A stretch of 64,000 nt of DNA, from the NCBI GenBank assembly GCA_934096585.1, contig CAKOMG010000003.1, forward strand, positions 1 through 64,000. Direction: 5' to 3'. Both the position numbers and the translations under genes were made by a program. A model generated the notes under the pieces. The model did no database searches, had not been told where the DNA came from, and was given only the letters and a program-made list of their open reading frames with translations. The stretch comes from an uncultured Bacilli bacterium. Its GTDB lineage: Bacteria; Bacillota_I; Bacilli_A; ML615J-28; CAG-698. Positions 15,929-25,228 of the stretch are shown one piece after another. Numbering within the stretch: position 1 is the stretch's first letter; each line of letters opens with the position of its first letter.

Positions 15929-17036
15929 TGTCAAGATTAATAAAAATGACATTAATAAAATTAATAAATCAAAAACACATTTTGAAATTGAAGAAATTGA
16001 AAGCATCAATGACGATATAAAATTTAAAACAAATGAAAAATCTTTAAAAAGGTTAATTGAAAATATTGAAAAGATTGAATATGAAAATATTAGAAAAAAG
16101 AAAGTTTATAATTTTTTGAAAAAATATTTTATAAGTATTATTTTTTTGTTTTTAATGGTTTTACTTTTAGTTAATGATAGTTTAATAATTAAAGAAGTAG
16201 TGTTTATTAATGAAAATACTTATGATGAAAATGTACAAAATTACATTGAAAATAATTTTAAAAAAGTTTTATGTTTTAATTATTTGAATGAACCAATTAA
16301 TGAACTTAATAATGAGTTGAGAAATAAATTTTATTTTTACGAATGGATAAATGTTTATAAGCGTGGAAATAAACTCGTTGTTACCATTGATAAACAAGAT
16401 GAAAAATCGTTTATAAATACTAAAAGCAATATAAAGGGAGATATTATTTCTTCAAATGATGGCATAATTAGGTATTATTTTGTGAAAGAAGGAGTTTGCC
16501 TAATTAAAGATAATCAAAGCGTAAAAAAAGGCGATGTTTTAGTGACTGGCAATTTGGGATATTATAATGAGAAGAAAAATTTTATTCATCCAGCTGCTAT
16601 TGTACTTGCTGAAATAGTTACAAAGGAAACCATTAAAGTAAAAAAAACAGAAAAAAGTTATATTAGAACTGGCAAAATAAAAAATGATTATTTTTATTCT
16701 TTTTTCAAAAAGGAAAAAGAATATTTTGATTTATATGAATATGAGGATTTTGAAATATATAAATTAGGAGCTATTAAAAAAATAAAAAGAACATATTATG
16801 AAATTACTGAAATAATTAATGTATATGATTATGATAATGCTTTTCTTTATGCAACTTCTCTAATACAAAAAACATTTGGTGAAAATAAGATACATAAAAA
16901 AGAACAAATTCTTGATATTGAATTAATAAAAAATTATGAAGATCAAACATATTATTATTACACATTTTTGATTAAGAAAATTGTAAATATTAGCAAGTTT
17001 AAAGCAGTTAGACTTGAAGAAAATGAAAAAAAATGA
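15918..17036 (+). CDS. yqfD: Sporulation protein YqfD
   Basis: Sporulation membrane protein of the YqfD family, 372 residues from ATG 15918, near the usual size. A cytoplasmic N-terminal part (about 1-65) is followed by one membrane segment (YFISIIFLFLMVLLLV, about 70-88) and a long external part that begins with a POTRA-like stretch (ENTYDENVQNYIENNF, ELRNKFYFYEWINV). Further on, ISSNDGIIRYYFVKEGVCLIKDNQSVKKGDVLVTG matches the conserved 'A..dGvI..i....G.. .vk.GD.vkkGqvLisG' of YqfD. Coupled to yqfC, and followed by phoH as in Bacillus. Confidence 0.87.
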   Translation: MKYDVKINKNDINKINKSKTHFEIEEIESINDDIKFKTNEKSLKRLIENIEKIEYENIRKKKVYNFLKKYFISIIFLFLMVLLLVNDSLIIKEVVFINENTYDENVQNYIENNFKKVLCFNYLNEPINELNNELRNKFYFYEWINVYKRGNKLVVTIDKQDEKSFINTKSNIKGDIISSNDGIIRYYFVKEGVCLIKDNQSVKKGDVLVTGNLGYYNEKKNFIHPAAIVLAEIVTKETIKVKKTEKSYIRTGKIKNDYFYSFFKKEKEYFDLYEYEDFEIYKLGAIKKIKRTYYEITEIINVYDYDNAFLYATSLIQKTFGENKIHKKEQILDIELIKNYEDQTYYYYTFLIKKIVNISKFKAVRLEENEKK

Positions 17037-17064
17037 TATACTATAAAAAAAGGAATGTGAATTA

Positions 17065-18042
17065 ATGAATAATTATACTGTGATTTATTCGTTAACTAAT
17101 GATTTGAATGAAATTAAAATTTTAGGTCCAGACAACAGCAATTTAAAGCTTATGGAGGAATTGTTTAATACGGAAATTTTACTTAATCATTCGGAAATAT
17201 TGGTTGATGAAAATATAGATGATCTATTAAAAAATAAAATTATAAAAATATTTGCTTTTTTAGAGAAATTATTATTTTCTAACATTAGTTTTAATATTAG
17301 GGATATTATCATTATTCATCAGAGCATTGATGATGGTTCTGTTGATGAATTAATGGATTTATATCTTAAAAAAGAAGCTATAGTAACAATGTATTCAGGA
17401 AAGACAGTTTACCCAAAAACATTAAATCAAGCACTATATTTAAAAGAATTATATAAAAATGATGTTGTATTCGGCATAGGACCTGCTGGAACTGGCAAAA
17501 CATTTCTAGCTATTTCTTTTGCTGTTAATTTATTAAAACATCAAAAAATAAAAAAAATTGTCTTGGTTAGACCTGCTGTAGAAGCCGGAGAAAAACTTGG
17601 ATTCTTACCTGGTGATTTAAAGGAAAAAGTTGATCCATATTTAATTCCCCTATATGATGCTTTAAATGACTGCTTTGGCAAAGAAACTGTAGAAAAAATG
17701 GTAGAAAAAGGAATAATTGAAATTGCCCCACTTGCTTATATGCGTGGAAGGACTTTAGATAATTCAGTAATAATTCTTGACGAAGCCCAAAATACAACAA
17801 CTATGCAAATGAAGATGTTTTTAACAAGACTTGGATTTAATAGTAAAATGATTATTACCGGCGATGTTACGCAAATTGATTTACCAGTAAAAAGTCAATC
17901 AGGATTAGTTGAAGCAATGAAAATTTTGGATAATTTACCTGGTATTTCTATAGTAAAATTTAATAGTTTCGATGTTATGAGACATCCATTAGTATTTAAA
18001 ATAATTAATAGATATAATAAAGGAAATAACAATGAAAATTAA
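17065..18042 (+). CDS. phoH: PhoH-like ATPase
   Basis: Cytoplasmic PhoH/YbeZ ATPase, linked to RNA metabolism and ribosome maturation with YbeY. 325 residues. Walker A GPAGTGKT at residues 139-146, the VRPAVEAGEKLGFLPGDL block, Walker B ILDEAQN, and sensor motif TGDVTQIDLP are all present. Position immediately ahead of ybeY, with an 11-nt overlap, fits a functional pair. The Bacillus gene yqfF (phosphodiesterase) that often lies between them is absent. Confidence 0.95.
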   Translation: MNNYTVIYSLTNDLNEIKILGPDNSNLKLMEELFNTEILLNHSEILVDENIDDLLKNKIIKIFAFLEKLLFSNISFNIRDIIIIHQSIDDGSVDELMDLYLKKEAIVTMYSGKTVYPKTLNQALYLKELYKNDVVFGIGPAGTGKTFLAISFAVNLLKHQKIKKIVLVRPAVEAGEKLGFLPGDLKEKVDPYLIPLYDALNDCFGKETVEKMVEKGIIEIAPLAYMRGRTLDNSVIILDEAQNTTTMQMKMFLTRLGFNSKMIITGDVTQIDLPVKSQSGLVEAMKILDNLPGISIVKFNSFDVMRHPLVFKIINRYNKGNNNEN

Positions 18043-18874
18043 TATATTTAATGATGATAATTTATTGAAAGAAATAAATATTGAAAAAATAGTTGCAGAA
18101 CTTGAAACTGCTTTTAATAGTAAATATAATACTGAAAAAGAAATTAGTTTAATAATTGTTTCAACAGAGGAAATTCATCGCTTAAATAATGAATATCGCC
18201 ATATAGATCGTCCTACAGATGTTTTGTCATTTGAAGAATATGAGGATGATTCACTGGGAGAAATATTTATATGTGATGACAAAGTGAAAGAACAAGCCAA
18301 AAGTTATGAACATTCACTAGAAAGAGAATTTGCATTTTTATTGTCTCATGGTATGTTTCATTTATTAGGATATGATCATCAAGATGAAACTCACGAAAAG
18401 ATAATGATTGAATTACAGGAAGATTTATTAAAAAATACTGACTATGCTAAAATAAATTACCTATCTAACGAAGAAATAGAAAAATTAGAAGCAGAAGCAT
18501 TAAAATATTATAATAATGCATATACTCCGTATTCGCATTTTCATGTAGGTGCAAGTTTATTATTAAATGATGGCACTATTTATGGTGGATGCAATATTGA
18601 AAATGCATCATACGGATTATCTAATTGCGCAGAAAGAACGGTATTATTCAAACTGTATTCAGAAGGTTATACTAAAAATGATATAAAAGCTTTATTAATT
18701 ATTGGTGAAACTAATGATGCGATTTCTCCATGTGGCGCATGTAGACAAGTGATGAGTGAACTAATGAATCTAAATACCCTTGTTGTTTTAACAAATTTAA
18801 ATCATAAACGCCGTTATTTTAGTGTTAAGGAGTTGTTACCATATAATTTTAGTCAGGGTGATTTAGATGTTTAA
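18032..18874 (+). CDS. ybeY-cdd: Fusion of rRNA endonuclease YbeY and cytidine deaminase
   Basis: A 280-residue protein joining two enzymes that are near-neighbours in Bacillus. Residues 1-138 are YbeY, a metal-dependent RNase for 16S 3'-end processing, with zinc ligands H106, H110 and H116 in HGMFHLLGYDH and the RPTDVLSFEE block. Residues 142-280 are a complete cytidine deaminase: YTPYSHFHVGASLL, catalytic CAE at 199-201, and PCGACRQ with zinc cysteines C234 and C237. Both active sites look intact. The gene dgkA, between them in Bacillus, is missing. It starts inside phoH and runs 8 nt into era. Unlike cmk-rpsA there is no obvious internal ribosome-binding site at the junction. Confidence 0.93.
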   Translation: MKINIFNDDNLLKEINIEKIVAELETAFNSKYNTEKEISLIIVSTEEIHRLNNEYRHIDRPTDVLSFEEYEDDSLGEIFICDDKVKEQAKSYEHSLEREFAFLLSHGMFHLLGYDHQDETHEKIMIELQEDLLKNTDYAKINYLSNEEIEKLEAEALKYYNNAYTPYSHFHVGASLLLNDGTIYGGCNIENASYGLSNCAERTVLFKLYSEGYTKNDIKALLIIGETNDAISPCGACRQVMSELMNLNTLVVLTNLNHKRRYFSVKELLPYNFSQGDLDV

Positions 18875-19760
18875 ATCTGGATTTGTTACCTTGATTGGCC
18901 GTCCTAATGTTGGTAAATCAACTTTTTTAAATTATGTGCTTGGTCAAAAAGTATCCATAGTTAGTCCTAAAGCTCAAACTACAAGAAATAAAATTAGAGG
19001 AATCTATACAACTAAAGACTCACAAATTGTATTTATTGATACTCCTGGAATTCATAAAGCCAAAAATGAACTTGGAAATGTTATGAATAGTTATTCGAAA
19101 AGTACTTTAAACGATAGTGATGCAGTTTTATGGATTGTTGATGGCAGTCAGGATTTTGGTAGTGGCGACGAATACATAATAAATATGTTAAAAAATGTTA
19201 AAAACAATATTTACTTAGTGGTTAATAAATTAGATTTGATTAAAGATAAAAAAAGATTAAGCAATAATATTGATAAGTTTATTGCTGATTTTACTTTCAA
19301 AGATATTTTTTATATTTCTTCAATAAATGGTGATAATATTAATAAATTATTAACATCTATTTCCAATAATCTTGAAGAAGGACCTATGTATTATCCTGAA
19401 GATCAAATTTCTGATAATCCTGAATCATTTATTATTAGTGAAATAATAAGAGAAAAAATTTTATTGTTAACAAAAGAAGAAGTACCACATTCGATTGCTG
19501 TAGTTGTTGAACAAATGAAAAGAGACGATAAAAATTTATTAAACATTTTTGCAACAATATTTGTTGAAAGAAGTTCGCAAAAGAAAATAATAATTGGTAG
19601 TGGCGGAAAGATGATTAAAGAAATTGGGACACTTGCTAGAAAAGATATTGTTATGTTAATCGGTGAAAAAATATATTTAGAATTATTTGTAAAAATTGAA
19701 GAAGATTGGCGAGAAAAGAAAAATGTTTTACGAAGAATGGGATATTTTAAGGAAAATTAA
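18867..19760 (+). CDS. era: GTPase Era
   Basis: GTPase that binds the 3' end of 16S rRNA and checks 30S maturation. 297 residues. G1 GRPNVGKST (residues 11-19), effector loop SPKAQTTRNKIRGI, G3 DTPG, G4 NKLD, then a C-terminal KH domain with IIGSGGKMIKEIG. Overlaps the ybeY-cdd stop by 8 nt. The adjacency with phoH and ybeY groups three 16S-maturation factors in one operon. Confidence 0.97.
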   Translation: MFKSGFVTLIGRPNVGKSTFLNYVLGQKVSIVSPKAQTTRNKIRGIYTTKDSQIVFIDTPGIHKAKNELGNVMNSYSKSTLNDSDAVLWIVDGSQDFGSGDEYIINMLKNVKNNIYLVVNKLDLIKDKKRLSNNIDKFIADFTFKDIFYISSINGDNINKLLTSISNNLEEGPMYYPEDQISDNPESFIISEIIREKILLLTKEEVPHSIAVVVEQMKRDDKNLLNIFATIFVERSSQKKIIIGSGGKMIKEIGTLARKDIVMLIGEKIYLELFVKIEEDWREKKNVLRRMGYFKEN

Positions 19761-19814
19761 AAAAAAGGAATAGTATTGATTTTTTTGACTATCATATTAA
19801 TGGTGGTGAATATT

Positions 19815-19943
19815 ATGAAAAGAAATTCCTTATTTGACAAATTTGTTAAAACAGGAAAAATAGAAGATTATTTACGTTATAAGAAAGAACAAAATGGAGT
19901 AAGTAATGACACTAGAAAAGGGAATAGTACTAAAAACAATTGA
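19815..19943 (+). CDS. yqzL: YqzL family small protein
   Basis: A 42-codon gene easily missed by length cut-offs. ATG at 19815 follows GGTGGTGA; stop TGA at 19941-19943. The product starts MKRNSLFDKFVKTGKIEDYL and continues RYKKEQ; Bacillus YqzL has the same core (hydrophobic-phenylalanine, TGxIxxYLLYKE) and the same place between era and recO. It overlaps the recO start (19906) by 38 nt in another frame, so the last dozen residues may just be read through recO sequence. The family's function is unknown; it is common in endospore formers. Confidence 0.75.
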   Translation: MKRNSLFDKFVKTGKIEDYLRYKKEQNGVSNDTRKGNSTKNN

Positions 19944-20616
19944 TTATCAAGAAAACTCAAAAATTCTTTATATTATGACAGCCAAAGGCTTAAAAAGCGC
20001 TATTGTTAGAGGAGCAAAAAGTTTAAGAAGTAAAACTTTTTCTTATGCTCAACCAATTACTTATATTGAATTCAACATTCAGAAAGAAAGATATATTGAT
20101 GCTTGTAATGTTATTAATTATTTTAATAATATTAAGCTTGATTATAGAAGAATGATGTCCTGCTTAAAAATTGTGGAAATTAGTTATACACTTGGTGAAC
20201 ATATCACTGATTATAATATTTTCTTTAATTTCTTAGTGGATATATTAGTTCTAATCAATGATAACGAAACTAATTATTTATTCTTTGAATTAGTTTTTAA
20301 AATTAAAATCTTGTATTTATTAGGTGTTGCTCCTGTTTTTAGTAAATGCGTGAGTTGTGGTAGTAAAAGTAATATAGTTGGATTTGCGTTTAATAATGGT
20401 GGAATGAAATGTAAAAAATGTATTCAAAATGATGATTTTATTTATCCAAGAGAAACCATTAACTCAATTAAAAATATTTATTTATATAAACTAAATGTTT
20501 TAACTGAACTAATTGATAGTAAACAGATAGATTATAACTATGAAAAAATTGATCATTTTTTACGTTTATATTATTCACAATATTTAGGTTTTAATAGTAA
20601 AATTAATGATTTATAA
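19906..20616 (+). CDS. recO: DNA repair protein RecO
   Basis: Mediator that helps load RecA onto SSB-coated DNA, with RecR. 236 residues: an N-terminal OB fold (KGIVLKTIDYQENSKILYIMT), then a helical domain with a four-cysteine zinc site (CVSCGS at about 147-152, and CKKC further on). GGAG precedes the ATG inside yqzL. The C-terminal helical part is normal length. This ends the operon that began at yqfC. Confidence 0.94.
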   Translation: MTLEKGIVLKTIDYQENSKILYIMTAKGLKSAIVRGAKSLRSKTFSYAQPITYIEFNIQKERYIDACNVINYFNNIKLDYRRMMSCLKIVEISYTLGEHITDYNIFFNFLVDILVLINDNETNYLFFELVFKIKILYLLGVAPVFSKCVSCGSKSNIVGFAFNNGGMKCKKCIQNDDFIYPRETINSIKNIYLYKLNVLTELIDSKQIDYNYEKIDHFLRLYYSQYLGFNSKINDL

Positions 20617-20623
20617 TAAAGAT

Positions 20624-20655
20624 AAAGATATTCAAAATCTGAATATCTTTTTTTA
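20624..20655 (+). terminator. Terminator after recO
   Basis: Eleven-bp perfect stem AAAGATATTCA (20624-20634) with TGAATATCTTT (20640-20650), followed by T's. Confidence 0.92.
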
Positions 20656-20719
20656 ATTATTTGGTCTCATATCATTTACAATTAAACATTTTTTACTTAA
20701 AAATTAATTAAAAAGTTTA

Positions 20720-20748
20720 TTTACAATTATTTATTTTTGTGATATACT
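20720..20748 (+). promoter_or_regulatory. Promoter for glyQS-dnaG-rpoD
   Basis: TTTACA (20720-20725), 17-bp spacer, TATACT (20743-20748). The leader to glyQS is under 40 nt, too short for a T-box. Confidence 0.82.
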
Positions 20749-20791
20749 ATGCTATAAGTATAATTATCGATTTTTTTAAGGAGTAAAAAAT

Positions 20792-22165
20792 ATGAGTAAA
20801 AATATTTCTATGACTGAATTAGTAGCATTTTTAAAACACCAAGGATTTGTTTATCAAGGTAGTGAAATTTATGGTGGACTTGCTAATGCTTGGGACTATG
20901 GCCCTTTAGGAGTTGAACTAAAGAACAATATCAAAAAGTTATGGTGGAAGAAGTTTGTTCAAGAGTCTCCAACAAACGTAGGATTAGATTGTGCAATTTT
21001 AATGAATCCTAATGTTTGGGTGGCTAGTGGTCATGTTGGTGGATTTAGTGATCCTCTAATCGATTGTAAACATTGTGGAACTAGACATCGTGCAGATAAA
21101 TTAATTGAAGATTTTACACATGGTGAAATTACTGGTGATGGTTGGACAAATGAACAATTAATGGATTATATTATAAAAAATAAAGTTCCATGCCCTGATT
21201 GTGGAAGCACTAATTTTACTGATATTCGCAAGTTCAACTTAATGTTTAAAACTAATCAAGGCGTTATTGAAGATGAAAAGAATGCAATATATTTACGACC
21301 TGAAACTGCTCAAGGTATTTTTGTTAATTTTAAAAATGTACAAAGAACAACTAGAAAAAAAGTTCCTTTTGGAATTGGTCAAATTGGAAAAAGTTTTAGA
21401 AATGAAATTACTCCAGGTAACTTTATTTTTAGAACTCGTGAATTTGAACAAATGGAAATGGAATTTTTCTGTAAACCAGGAACTAATTTAGAATGGTTTA
21501 ATTACTGGAAAAAATATTGCTTAGATTTTTTAGGAATATGCGGTCTTGAAAAAGAAAGATTAAGATATCGTGACCACGCAAAAGAAGAATTATGTTTCTA
21601 TTCAAATGCAACTACAGATATTGAATTTAATTTTGCTTTTGGATGGGGAGAATTATGGGGAATTGCGGATAGAACTGATTACGACTTAAAAACTCATCAA
21701 ACACATTCTAAAGAATCTCTTGAATATTTTGACCCTGAAACAAACGAAAAATATTTACCATATGTTGTGGAGCCATCAGTTGGTGTAGAACGCTTATTAC
21801 TTGCTGTTTTAACATCAGCTTATGACGAAGAACAATTAGAAAATGATACAAGAGTAGTTTTAAGATTAAAACCATATCTTGCTCCTTATAAAGTTGCTGT
21901 ATTACCACTTGTTAATAAATTACAAAGCAATGCAATGGAAGTATATAATTTACTTGCAAAAGAATTTAATTGCGATTATGATACAGCTGGTAATATTGGA
22001 AAAAGATATCGCCGTCAAGATATGATTGGAACACCATACTGTGTAACTTTTGATTTTGACTCATTAAACGATAATTGTGTTACTGTTAGAGATCGTGATT
22101 CAATGGCACAAGAAAGAGTTAAAATTGAAGATTTAGTTGAATATATTGCTAAAAGAATAAAATAG
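20792..22165 (+). CDS. glyQS: Glycyl-tRNA synthetase, single-chain type
   Basis: Charges tRNA-Gly. 457 residues of the homodimeric class II type (eukaryote/archaea/Mollicutes style), not the two-subunit GlyQ/GlyS enzyme of Bacillus. Visible: the N-terminal GSEIYGGLANAWDYGPLG, motif 2 region RNEITPGNFIFRTREFEQMEMEFF, motif 3 with VEPSVGVERLL, and the anticodon-binding domain (from about 360). A zinc-binding pair of CxxC motifs (CKHCG; CPDCG) sits in the insertion. It replaces glyQ-glyS at the same point between recO and dnaG, so order was kept while the enzyme type differs. Confidence 0.96.
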   Translation: MSKNISMTELVAFLKHQGFVYQGSEIYGGLANAWDYGPLGVELKNNIKKLWWKKFVQESPTNVGLDCAILMNPNVWVASGHVGGFSDPLIDCKHCGTRHRADKLIEDFTHGEITGDGWTNEQLMDYIIKNKVPCPDCGSTNFTDIRKFNLMFKTNQGVIEDEKNAIYLRPETAQGIFVNFKNVQRTTRKKVPFGIGQIGKSFRNEITPGNFIFRTREFEQMEMEFFCKPGTNLEWFNYWKKYCLDFLGICGLEKERLRYRDHAKEELCFYSNATTDIEFNFAFGWGELWGIADRTDYDLKTHQTHSKESLEYFDPETNEKYLPYVVEPSVGVERLLLAVLTSAYDEEQLENDTRVVLRLKPYLAPYKVAVLPLVNKLQSNAMEVYNLLAKEFNCDYDTAGNIGKRYRRQDMIGTPYCVTFDFDSLNDNCVTVRDRDSMAQERVKIEDLVEYIAKRIK

Positions 22166-22182
22166 AAAGGATGTGCATATTG

Positions 22183-23946
22183 ATGGATTTTAACAATTCT
22201 CTAAGAACTCAAATTGCTACAAAAGCTGATATTGTTAATGTTATCGGTCAATATGTAAAACTTGAAAAAAAAGGTAATAATTATATTGGATTATGCCCTT
22301 TTCATGATGATAAAAATCCTTCTATGTCCGTTTCTTTGCAAAAACATGTCTTTAAATGTTTTAGCTGTGGTGTTGGTGGTGATGTTATAACATTTGTTAG
22401 CAAAATTAAAAATATTTCCATTAGTGATGCGATGCGTGAAGTTGGTGAAACTGTTGGGATTAAGGTTAATTTATCACAAAAAGACATTGAATTTCAAAAA
22501 AATAGTAAATACTATGAAGCTTTAAAAGAAGCAATGCAATTTTTTAAATTTTATTTACATAATACTGAAGATGGAACTTTAGGACTTGAATATTTACATA
22601 ATCGTAAATTACCGGATGAAGTAATTGAAATGTTCAACATAGGTTTGACAGGGGAAGATGATGTTTTATTTAAAACTTTAGAAAATAAAAAAATTATTCC
22701 TTTAGACATGATTGAAGTAGGATTAGTTAGAGGTGGAACTCAGTATCATGACGTTTTTAAGAATCGTATAATGTTTCCAATTGAAGATTTAGATGGAAAT
22801 GTTGTGGGATTTAGCGGTAGAAAATTTAAAAAAGATGATCCTTCTGATAGCAAATATATCAACACTGGTGAAACAATATTATTCAAAAAAGGAAATATTT
22901 TGTATAATTATCATCGTGCCATAAAAGAAATTAAAGATCATAACGTTGTATATTTATATGAGGGATTTATGGATGTGATTGCATCAGTTAGAGCAAATGT
23001 TTTAAATGCCGTTGCAAGCATGGGAACATCACTTACACTAAATCAAATTAAAGCACTTAAACGTTTAACGAATAATATTATTGTCTGTTATGATTCAGAT
23101 GGTCCTGGGACTATAGCTACAATTAAAGCTATTCACTTATTGTTACAAAATGATTGTAATGTTAGTGTTGTGCGTATACCAAGTGGTAAAGATCCAGATG
23201 AATTTATTACTTTATATGGTAATGATAAACTACATGAAGTTTTAACAAGTAATATAGTTAGTTCCATTGATTTTTTAATGGAATATGAGAGAAAAAATTG
23301 CTCTTTCGCCAATGTTAATGATATAGATATTTATAAAAATAAAATTTTTGATTATTTAAGACTATTTAAATCCACTTTAATTATTGAAAAAACATTAAAA
23401 AAGTTAGCTCAAGAATTAAATGTTAGTTTTGACAATTTGTTTAATGACTTTAATAATCAAAAATATCGTGTTATGGAAACGCCTGTTTCTGCAAATGATA
23501 ATAAAAAAACTAAAATTATTGAAAACAAACGCTTTGAAATATCAAAAAATAAATATTTAAAATCCGAAAGAAAATTATTAAAAGCTGCATTTTTAAATCA
23601 AAAGCAATGCTTAGAAATTGAAAGTACATTAAATAATTATTTTTATGATGTAACAAATCGTAATATTTTATATAAATTAATGAATTATTATAAATTATAT
23701 GATGTGATGGATAAAGATGCATTTATCAATTTAGAACTTAATAATGATGAAAAAATTATAATGAATGATATTCTTTTAAAAGAAGAAGTTCCAAATAATG
23801 ATGAGATTGCACAACTTATTAAAAATATTCAAACGTGGCCTTATGCAAAAAGCATTAATAATATGTCCAATAAAGCTAATAAGACGGAAGAAGATTTGAA
23901 AAATATCTCTGATTATAAGAAAAAAATAATTATTATAAAAAAATAA
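22183..23946 (+). CDS. dnaG: DNA primase
   Basis: Makes RNA primers for replication, working with DnaB helicase. 587 residues. N-terminal zinc-binding domain CPFHDDKNPSMSV...CFSCGVGGD, the catalytic core with TOPRIM motif YLYEGFMDVIAS and the acidic DSDGPG, and a C-terminal helicase-binding part. I use ATG 22183, preceded at about 11 nt by AAAGGA; a TTG at 22180 is better spaced and an ATG at 22171 overlaps that site, so the start is uncertain by a few codons. It lies 17 bp after glyQS. Confidence 0.95.
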   Translation: MDFNNSLRTQIATKADIVNVIGQYVKLEKKGNNYIGLCPFHDDKNPSMSVSLQKHVFKCFSCGVGGDVITFVSKIKNISISDAMREVGETVGIKVNLSQKDIEFQKNSKYYEALKEAMQFFKFYLHNTEDGTLGLEYLHNRKLPDEVIEMFNIGLTGEDDVLFKTLENKKIIPLDMIEVGLVRGGTQYHDVFKNRIMFPIEDLDGNVVGFSGRKFKKDDPSDSKYINTGETILFKKGNILYNYHRAIKEIKDHNVVYLYEGFMDVIASVRANVLNAVASMGTSLTLNQIKALKRLTNNIIVCYDSDGPGTIATIKAIHLLLQNDCNVSVVRIPSGKDPDEFITLYGNDKLHEVLTSNIVSSIDFLMEYERKNCSFANVNDIDIYKNKIFDYLRLFKSTLIIEKTLKKLAQELNVSFDNLFNDFNNQKYRVMETPVSANDNKKTKIIENKRFEISKNKYLKSERKLLKAAFLNQKQCLEIESTLNNYFYDVTNRNILYKLMNYYKLYDVMDKDAFINLELNNDEKIIMNDILLKEEVPNNDEIAQLIKNIQTWPYAKSINNMSNKANKTEEDLKNISDYKKKIIIIKK

Positions 23947-23960
23947 GGAGTAAAATCGTA

Positions 23961-25226
23961 ATGAGTGAAAATTTAAATGAATTTGTAAATGCACTAATCG
24001 AAGTTGGCAAAAAGAATGGCTATGTATCTATTAATGAAATTTTAAGTGTCGTTGATGAGGATACAGAAGAATTCGATGAAGTGACAAGAAGATTAGATGA
24101 TGAAGGAATTACTATTACTGATAAATCACTAGATGAAGAAAATGTTAGTGAAGAAGATCTTCAAAATTTAGAAGATGAAGAATTTGAAGAATTCCTAGAA
24201 TCTGAATTATCTAATCCTGATGCTGATGACATAAGTGCAGAATATGAAAATGATTTAAAAAATAAAGATATTGATGATATTGTTTCTTCAATTATGACTT
24301 CATCCCAAGCTGATGATCCTATAAGAATGTATTTAAGAGAAATTGGCCAAATCGAATTGTTGTCTGTTAGTCAAGAAATGGAACTATCAAGTAAAGTTCA
24401 ACAAGGATTACTTGCGGAAGAAAAATTGAAAGCTATAAAAAAAGGCAAAAAATTAGATGTAAGTCCTGAAGAAATTAAAAAGCTTGAGGAAGAAACTGAA
24501 GAAGGAATGCAAGCACGTGATTTGTTTATTGAATCTAATCTACGTTTAGTAGTTTCTATCGCCAAAAAATATTTAGGTAGAGGTATGCAACTTCAAGATT
24601 TAATTCAAGAAGGAAATATGGGTTTAATGAAAGCTGTAAACAAATTTGACTATACAAAAGGATTTAAGTTTTCAACATATGCTACTTGGTGGATTAAACA
24701 AGCTATTACAAGAGCTATTGCTGATCAAGCGAGAACTATTCGTGTTCCTGTTCATATGGTTGAAACAATTAATAAACTTGCAAGAATGCAAAGAAAATTA
24801 ACTCAAGAACTTCGTAGAGATCCGACTCCTGAAGAACTTGCGGATGCATTACATTTAACTGTAGAAAAGGTCCAACAAATTCAAAAAATAGCTCAAGAAC
24901 CAGTTTCATTAGAAACTCCTGTAGGTGAAGAAGATGACTCAACATTAGGCGATTTCGTTCATGATGTTGAACTTCCTAATCCGCTTGAATATACAATTAA
25001 TGAAAAATATAAAGAAGAAATTGATAGTGTCTTAAAAACATTAACGCCAAGAGAAGAAAAAGTATTACGCCTTCGTGTTGGTCTAGTTGATGGTAAACAA
25101 CATACTTTAGAAGAAGTTGGAAAAGAATTCAATGTGACACGTGAAAGAATTCGTCAAATTGAAGCAAAAGCTATTAGAAGACTTCGCCATCCTACTAGAA
25201 TTAAGAGATTATCTCAATACAAATAA
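23961..25226 (+). CDS. rpoD: Primary RNA polymerase sigma factor (sigma-A)
   Basis: Housekeeping sigma-70 factor, 421 residues. Region 1.1 is acidic (residues 1-110). Region 1.2 DPIRMYLREIGQIELLS, region 2.4 YATWWIKQAITRAIADQARTIRVPVHM, region 3 and the region 4.2 helix-turn-helix (TLEEVGKEFNVTRERIRQIEAKAIRRLR) are all conserved. AAGGAG precedes the ATG, 14 bp after dnaG, giving the classic dnaG-rpoD macromolecular-synthesis operon. The many TTGACA/TATAAT-type promoters with 17-bp spacers in this window fit this factor. Confidence 0.98.
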   Translation: MSENLNEFVNALIEVGKKNGYVSINEILSVVDEDTEEFDEVTRRLDDEGITITDKSLDEENVSEEDLQNLEDEEFEEFLESELSNPDADDISAEYENDLKNKDIDDIVSSIMTSSQADDPIRMYLREIGQIELLSVSQEMELSSKVQQGLLAEEKLKAIKKGKKLDVSPEEIKKLEEETEEGMQARDLFIESNLRLVVSIAKKYLGRGMQLQDLIQEGNMGLMKAVNKFDYTKGFKFSTYATWWIKQAITRAIADQARTIRVPVHMVETINKLARMQRKLTQELRRDPTPEELADALHLTVEKVQQIQKIAQEPVSLETPVGEEDDSTLGDFVHDVELPNPLEYTINEKYKEEIDSVLKTLTPREEKVLRLRVGLVDGKQHTLEEVGKEFNVTRERIRQIEAKAIRRLRHPTRIKRLSQYK

Positions 25227-25228
25227 TC

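Noticed and set aside
20617..20791. T-box leader for glyQS
   Set aside because: The promoter leaves under 40 nt of leader; the only hairpin ends recO.
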